Positions 23,150-26,226 of a stretch of DNA of 26,226 nt are shown piece after piece. Each line of letters begins with the position of its first letter. The stretch's first letter is position 1. The translations under genes and the position numbers were made by a program. This DNA is from CAYUYV01 sp050331455 (GTDB lineage Bacteria > Pseudomonadota > Alphaproteobacteria > JAJFIK01), in contig JBHJGV010000057.1 in the NCBI GenBank assembly GCA_050331455.1, forward strand, positions 1-26,226. Reading direction: 5' to 3'. The notes beneath the pieces are model-generated. The model made no database searches. It saw only the letters and a program-made list of their open reading frames with translations, and was not told the DNA's origin.

Positions 23150-24039
23150 GGTGCCGGCACCCAGACTTTCAGGGCCCGGCGCTCGATATTAAAATCAAGC
23201 GGCGACGTGAACGCTCGAACCTCTCCGTCCACGGAGGCAAGGATTTCGGGCTGCTCCGCACCGATGCGCGCGCGCTTGGTCTTGATCCGGCGCAGTCTCG
23301 GATTGCCGTTCCAGAGCCCGGTGAGAAAGCGGGCCAGCGTGCCGGCAGTCTCCAGCGGCGTTTCATCCCGAGGCAGATACACATAAAGCCGGCCGCGGTC
23401 GAGCCGGGCCCGGGAGAGCCCGAATTTCGGCGCGTCCACGATCTTGTTGTTGCAGATCATCAAGGACCGCGTCGGCACGGTGAGGCCCTTCTTTCGCGTC
23501 TCAACCCGGTATTCCACTGTCTCGCCGGCCAGAAGCTCCCGCGTCACCGCCTGAAGGAAGGTGGGCCAGCGCCAGGGCGTGGTGGCGTCCCGCAATTCCT
23601 CCCGCGTCTGGGACAGTTGGGGGAATGTTCCGAGCACGACGGAATGAAGAAAGACCTCGCCATTGACACTGGCCACATCGATCTCCCGGACGTGCCCGCG
23701 CACCAGCTTGGGGACGATATCCTCGGTCCAGGGCGGCAGGTTCAGGTCACGCGCCACGAGATTCATTGTGCCAAAGGGCAGGATGCCCAGACAATGGCCG
23801 GTGCCGCACAGCCCGGCCGCGGCAGCCGCAATGCTCCCGTCGCCGCCACCGACCAGGATTGGGTCCCGGTGCTGCATCATGGATTGGATGGTGGGGAGGA
23901 GATTCGGACCGTCCGTGTGGGCGACGGGGAGTTCGACACCCTGCCGTTCGAATGCATCGGTCATGGACCGGGTCAGGGTGTCCAGATCGCTGTGGCGCAG
24001 CGTTCCGGATCCCACATTGAGTACGGCGCCGGGCTTCAA
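23146..24039 (-). CDS. Diacylglycerol/lipid kinase family protein
   Basis: The 297-residue protein has the kinase signature GGGDGS (64-69) and LPFGTMNLVARDL (87-99), the counterpart of GTGNDFAR in DagK/YegS-type lipid kinases. A C-terminal beta domain ends in VDGEVRAFTSPLDFNIERRAL. It should phosphorylate a membrane lipid such as diacylglycerol. I place the start at a TTG (24039) with GGAGG six bases upstream, because the conserved KPGAVLNVGSGT begins right there; the longer frame to 24225 would overlap mnmA. It lies 52 bases downstream of mnmA on the same strand and overlaps the phosphoesterase by four bases. Confidence 0.88.
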   Translation of the reverse strand: MKPGAVLNVGSGTLRHSDLDTLTRSMTDAFERQGVELPVAHTDGPNLLPTIQSMMQHRDPILVGGGDGSIAAAAAGLCGTGHCLGILPFGTMNLVARDLNLPPWTEDIVPKLVRGHVREIDVASVNGEVFLHSVVLGTFPQLSQTREELRDATTPWRWPTFLQAVTRELLAGETVEYRVETRKKGLTVPTRSLMICNNKIVDAPKFGLSRARLDRGRLYVYLPRDETPLETAGTLARFLTGLWNGNPRLRRIKTKRARIGAEQPEILASVDGEVRAFTSPLDFNIERRALKVWVPAP

Positions 24040-24091
24040 AGCTTCCCTCCCTGGGCGGATGATCCTCCGATCAACGCAGCCGGGGCGACGT

Positions 24092-25273
24092 TCACGCCGC
24101 CTCGAAAGCGCTGACCGTATCGGCAATCCAGCCGCCGCCCAGGACCCGGGTCTGGTCGGTGCCGCCGTAAAAGACGGCCGCCTGTCCGGGCGCGACGCCC
24201 TCCTCGGGATCTTCGAACAGGACACGGACGGTGCCGTCCCGCTCGCTGAGACGCGCCGGCAGGGGTGGCCTCGTGGATCGCACCTTTACCGAACACGATG
24301 TGCCGTCGATCGATCCCTCGCCCAGCCAATTCACATCGCGCAGGGCAATTTCGCGGGTCAGGAGGGCCTCTCGAGGCCCCACAAAAACTTGGCGGGTGAC
24401 TGCGTCGACGCCGACCACGAAAACCGGATCGCCGAGGGCGATACCAAGGCCGCGCCGCTGCCCCACCGTGAAATGGATGATACCGTCATGCCGACCGAGG
24501 ACGCGGCCATCCACATGCACGATCTCGCCCGCTTCGGCCGCCCCGGGGCGCAGGCGCTCGATCACGGAGGTGTATTTGCCCGTCGGTACGAAGCAGATGT
24601 CCTGGCTATCGGGTTTTGTCGCCACCTCAAGGCCCAAACGTGCGGCCAAGGCCCGGGTTTCGGATTTGGGCAGCCCGCCCAGGGGGAATCGGAGGAAATC
24701 GAGCTGGTCCCGCGTAGTGGCGAACAGGAAATAGCTCTGGTCCCGCTCCGGATCGACGGCCCGATGCAGTTCAGGGCCCGCTGGCCCCTCCATACGCCGC
24801 ACATAGTGTCCCGTGGCCAGGGCCTCCGCACCCAGATCCCGCGCCGTGTCCAGCAGATCGCGGAATTTCACGCGCTCATTGCAGCGGACGCAAGGGATGG
24901 GTGTTTCGCCGGCCAGATAGCTGTCGGCGAAATCGGCCATCACCGCATCGCGGAACCGCTGCTCGTAATCGAGGACGTAATGGGGCATGTCGAGCCGCTC
25001 GGCCACGCGCCGGGCGTCATGGATGTCCTGCCCTGCGCAACAGGCGCCCTTTTTGCGCACCGCTTCGCCGTGATCGTAGAGTTGGAGGGTAATGCCGACG
25101 ACGTCGTAACCGGCCTGCTTCAGGACCGCCGCGGTCACAGAAGAGTCCACACCGCCGGACATAGCGACGACCACGCGGGTTTGGGCCGGGGGCTTTGCCA
25201 ACCCCAGGCTGTTCACGCCGATTTTGCCCCCGAGATCGCCCGAGGGCCTGTCCAACACATCCGTTTCCATCAT
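24092..25273 (-). CDS. mnmA: tRNA-specific 2-thiouridylase
   Basis: MnmA thiolates uridine 34 of Lys, Glu and Gln tRNAs. The 393-residue protein has the PP-loop SGGVDSS (39-45) for ATP, the first catalytic cysteine C131 in CVRCNERVKF, RDQSYFLF, and the persulphide cysteine C227 in SQDICFVP. A C-terminal beta-barrel follows. Two adjacent ATGs (25273 and 25270) occur, with no Shine-Dalgarno. A good promoter -10 ends eight bases upstream, so the mRNA is probably leaderless. In-frame sequence further upstream runs through the promoter into the next gene and is rejected. Confidence 0.96.
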   Translation of the reverse strand: MMETDVLDRPSGDLGGKIGVNSLGLAKPPAQTRVVVAMSGGVDSSVTAAVLKQAGYDVVGITLQLYDHGEAVRKKGACCAGQDIHDARRVAERLDMPHYVLDYEQRFRDAVMADFADSYLAGETPIPCVRCNERVKFRDLLDTARDLGAEALATGHYVRRMEGPAGPELHRAVDPERDQSYFLFATTRDQLDFLRFPLGGLPKSETRALAARLGLEVATKPDSQDICFVPTGKYTSVIERLRPGAAEAGEIVHVDGRVLGRHDGIIHFTVGQRRGLGIALGDPVFVVGVDAVTRQVFVGPREALLTREIALRDVNWLGEGSIDGTSCSVKVRSTRPPLPARLSERDGTVRVLFEDPEEGVAPGQAAVFYGGTDQTRVLGGGWIADTVSAFEAA

Positions 25274-25280
25274 GCCGTTG

Positions 25281-25309
25281 GATATAGTCGGGCGGCGCGG
25301 TTCCAGCAA
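25281..25309 (-). promoter_or_regulatory. mnmA promoter
   Basis: On the minus strand TTGCTG (25304-25309), a 17-base spacer and TATATC (25281-25286) form a strong promoter. A start site about seven bases downstream coincides with the mnmA ATG at 25273. Confidence 0.75.
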
Positions 25310-25329
25310 GCAGGCCGGCCAGGTTCCGG

Positions 25330-25899
25330 TCAGTTCATGCTGTAGAGGGGATCGTTCTGGACGTCTTTGGACGACGAAAAGTTCTGGCTGATCCCCTGCA
25401 CCAGGGACCGCCCGGCCACGCCGGCAATGCCGCACAGGCCGATCAGCAGCAGCCAATCGGTTGCCGTGTCCTGGGCCGCGTTGAAAATGTCGTGCATGAT
25501 GCCCGTGTTGCGGCTGGCGAAGACCGCCTCCCACAGGGTCAGGACAACCGGCACCAGCAGCGCGGCCATGGCGCCGGAGGTCATGAATTGCTGGCGCCGC
25601 CAGGCCAGGGCTTCCGGTGCCAGGGTGTGGCCGTCGACCGTGTCATGCAGAAAGCGGATATAGCCGCCCGCCGCGCCGGCCGCCCAGACAATCCCCAGAA
25701 CGGTGATGAAGAACAGGAGGGACAGGATGTTGTCCGCCCGGGCATCGGGCGCCGGGACGAGGATCGAGGGGGCGTCGCTCGCTGCGGCGGCATCCGTGGC
25801 CGCAGTGGCGCTCTCCTGGGCGAGGGCCGGGTCGACACCGGCGACCAGCGCGAGAAGACCGGCGAGCGAAACGAATGCGATCCAGAATTTTGTTGTCAT
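25330..25899 (-). CDS. Small membrane protein of unknown function
   Basis: The 189-residue protein has a signal-peptide-like N-terminus (residues 1-28, ending ALAQES), an Ala/Asp-rich linker, and three hydrophobic spans (about 56-80, 108-126 and 150-172). The last contains GIAGVAGRSLVQGISQ. This layout recalls three-helix membrane proteins found in several gene contexts, but I cannot assign a family or function. The start has AAGGAG nine bases before the ATG. It precedes mnmA on the same strand, but mnmA has its own promoter. Confidence 0.75.
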   Translation of the reverse strand: MTTKFWIAFVSLAGLLALVAGVDPALAQESATAATDAAAASDAPSILVPAPDARADNILSLLFFITVLGIVWAAGAAGGYIRFLHDTVDGHTLAPEALAWRRQQFMTSGAMAALLVPVVLTLWEAVFASRNTGIMHDIFNAAQDTATDWLLLIGLCGIAGVAGRSLVQGISQNFSSSKDVQNDPLYSMN

Positions 25900-26105
25900 C
25901 GACCTGTGCTCCTTGCGCCGGCCCCGAGCCTGTCATGCATGATCGGGGCGGCGAGAATGAATCTGTCCGGCGGCGCTCCGCGCTTCTGCGCCATGCTGCA
26001 CCGATCTACAGGGGTGCGGATGTAGCCGACAACACCCGAAAAGACAATCAGGACTCTGGTGAGCCCTCTTCTCCCAACAGCCATTCTTATACCAATCGCA
26101 TTTGA
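25900..26105. other. Intergenic region ending in a probable IS630 end
   Basis: No gene is supported. A GCCCCG/CGGGGC pair (about 25920-25948) could form a weak hairpin in front of the membrane-protein gene. The stretch TATACCAATCGCATTTGATC (26087-26106) abuts the transposase stop and looks like the terminal repeat of the IS, beside a TA target. Confidence 0.4.
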
Positions 26106-26226
26106 TCAGAACCTATGGGCCCATTTTCGCAGGCCGATGGACATGATCCTCCAGGGCTGATCAATGAGCTTGTTCCAGGCGTCGCAGCTGAGGGCGATGA
26201 TGTCTTCGGTTGAGGTGAAGACGCGG
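26106..26226 (-). mobile_element. IS630-family transposase, C-terminal end only (runs off the right edge)
   Basis: The last 39 codons translate as RVFTSTEDIIALSCDAWNKL continuing to PWRIMSIGLRKWAHRF and a stop at 26106-26108. This is the well-known C-terminus of IS630-family DDE transposases. The rest lies beyond the window. It is not possible to say whether the element is intact. Confidence 0.88.

Noticed and set aside
24040..24225. Longer lipid-kinase start
   Set aside because: It would overlap the end of mnmA, and the added residues are Arg/Pro-rich and unlike the family.
1..26226. CRISPR arrays, rRNA genes and riboswitches
   Set aside because: No regularly spaced repeats, rRNA sequence or recognisable aptamer was seen on either strand.

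Overview
The window comes from a GC-rich bacterium, most likely an alphaproteobacterium. The evidence is the GC-rich coding, the tRNA and gene types, a REP-like repeat of the sort common in alphaproteobacteria, and a single-block ilv-leu biosynthesis operon. The genus cannot be fixed from sequence alone. The window splits into an accessory island (about 1-8773), bounded on the right by the 3' end of a tRNA-Lys gene, and a chromosomal backbone (8774-26226) made mostly of housekeeping genes.

Island. Reading leftwards on the minus strand, a four-gene type II CBASS anti-phage operon (6806 to 2215) encodes a patatin phospholipase effector (CapV), a DncV-like CD-NTase, an E2-E1 fusion conjugase (Cap2) and a JAB/JAMM deconjugase (Cap3). 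The genes overlap or nearly abut. Divergent from it lie an XRE-type regulator and an ImmA/IrrE-type zinc peptidase (7312-8542, plus strand). They match the CapH-CapP pair known to derepress CBASS on DNA damage. A DUF2188 gene with its own promoter and terminator sits between the two blocks. Beyond Cap3 come a DUF6641-like gene, an unknown 104-residue protein and a tyrosine integrase that lacks its catalytic C-terminus. The left end carries a strong hairpin with DnaA-box-like arms and the ribosome binding site of a gene starting at the window edge. The most unusual protein feature is a His-to-Arg change at a metal-ligand position of Cap3.

Backbone. After the tRNA and its promoter come a secreted TPR protein and a hot-dog-fold thioesterase-like protein. 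Next is a large branched-chain amino-acid operon, ilvD-ilvC-ilvG/B-ilvM/N-leuA-leuC-leuD-leuB (11269-20967), read as one unit with mostly overlapping genes. It is preceded by a leader peptide rich in Leu/Ile/Val and a mutually exclusive antiterminator/terminator pair, which is classic attenuation. It ends at a strong terminator. Its acetolactate synthase looks like the AHAS II (IlvG/IlvM) type with a one-ACT-domain small subunit.

Further right on the minus strand are a polytopic membrane protein, a REP-like inverted repeat, a metallophosphoesterase coupled to a diacylglycerol-kinase-family lipid kinase, mnmA (apparently leaderless), a small membrane protein, and the 3' end of an IS630-family transposase running off the right edge.
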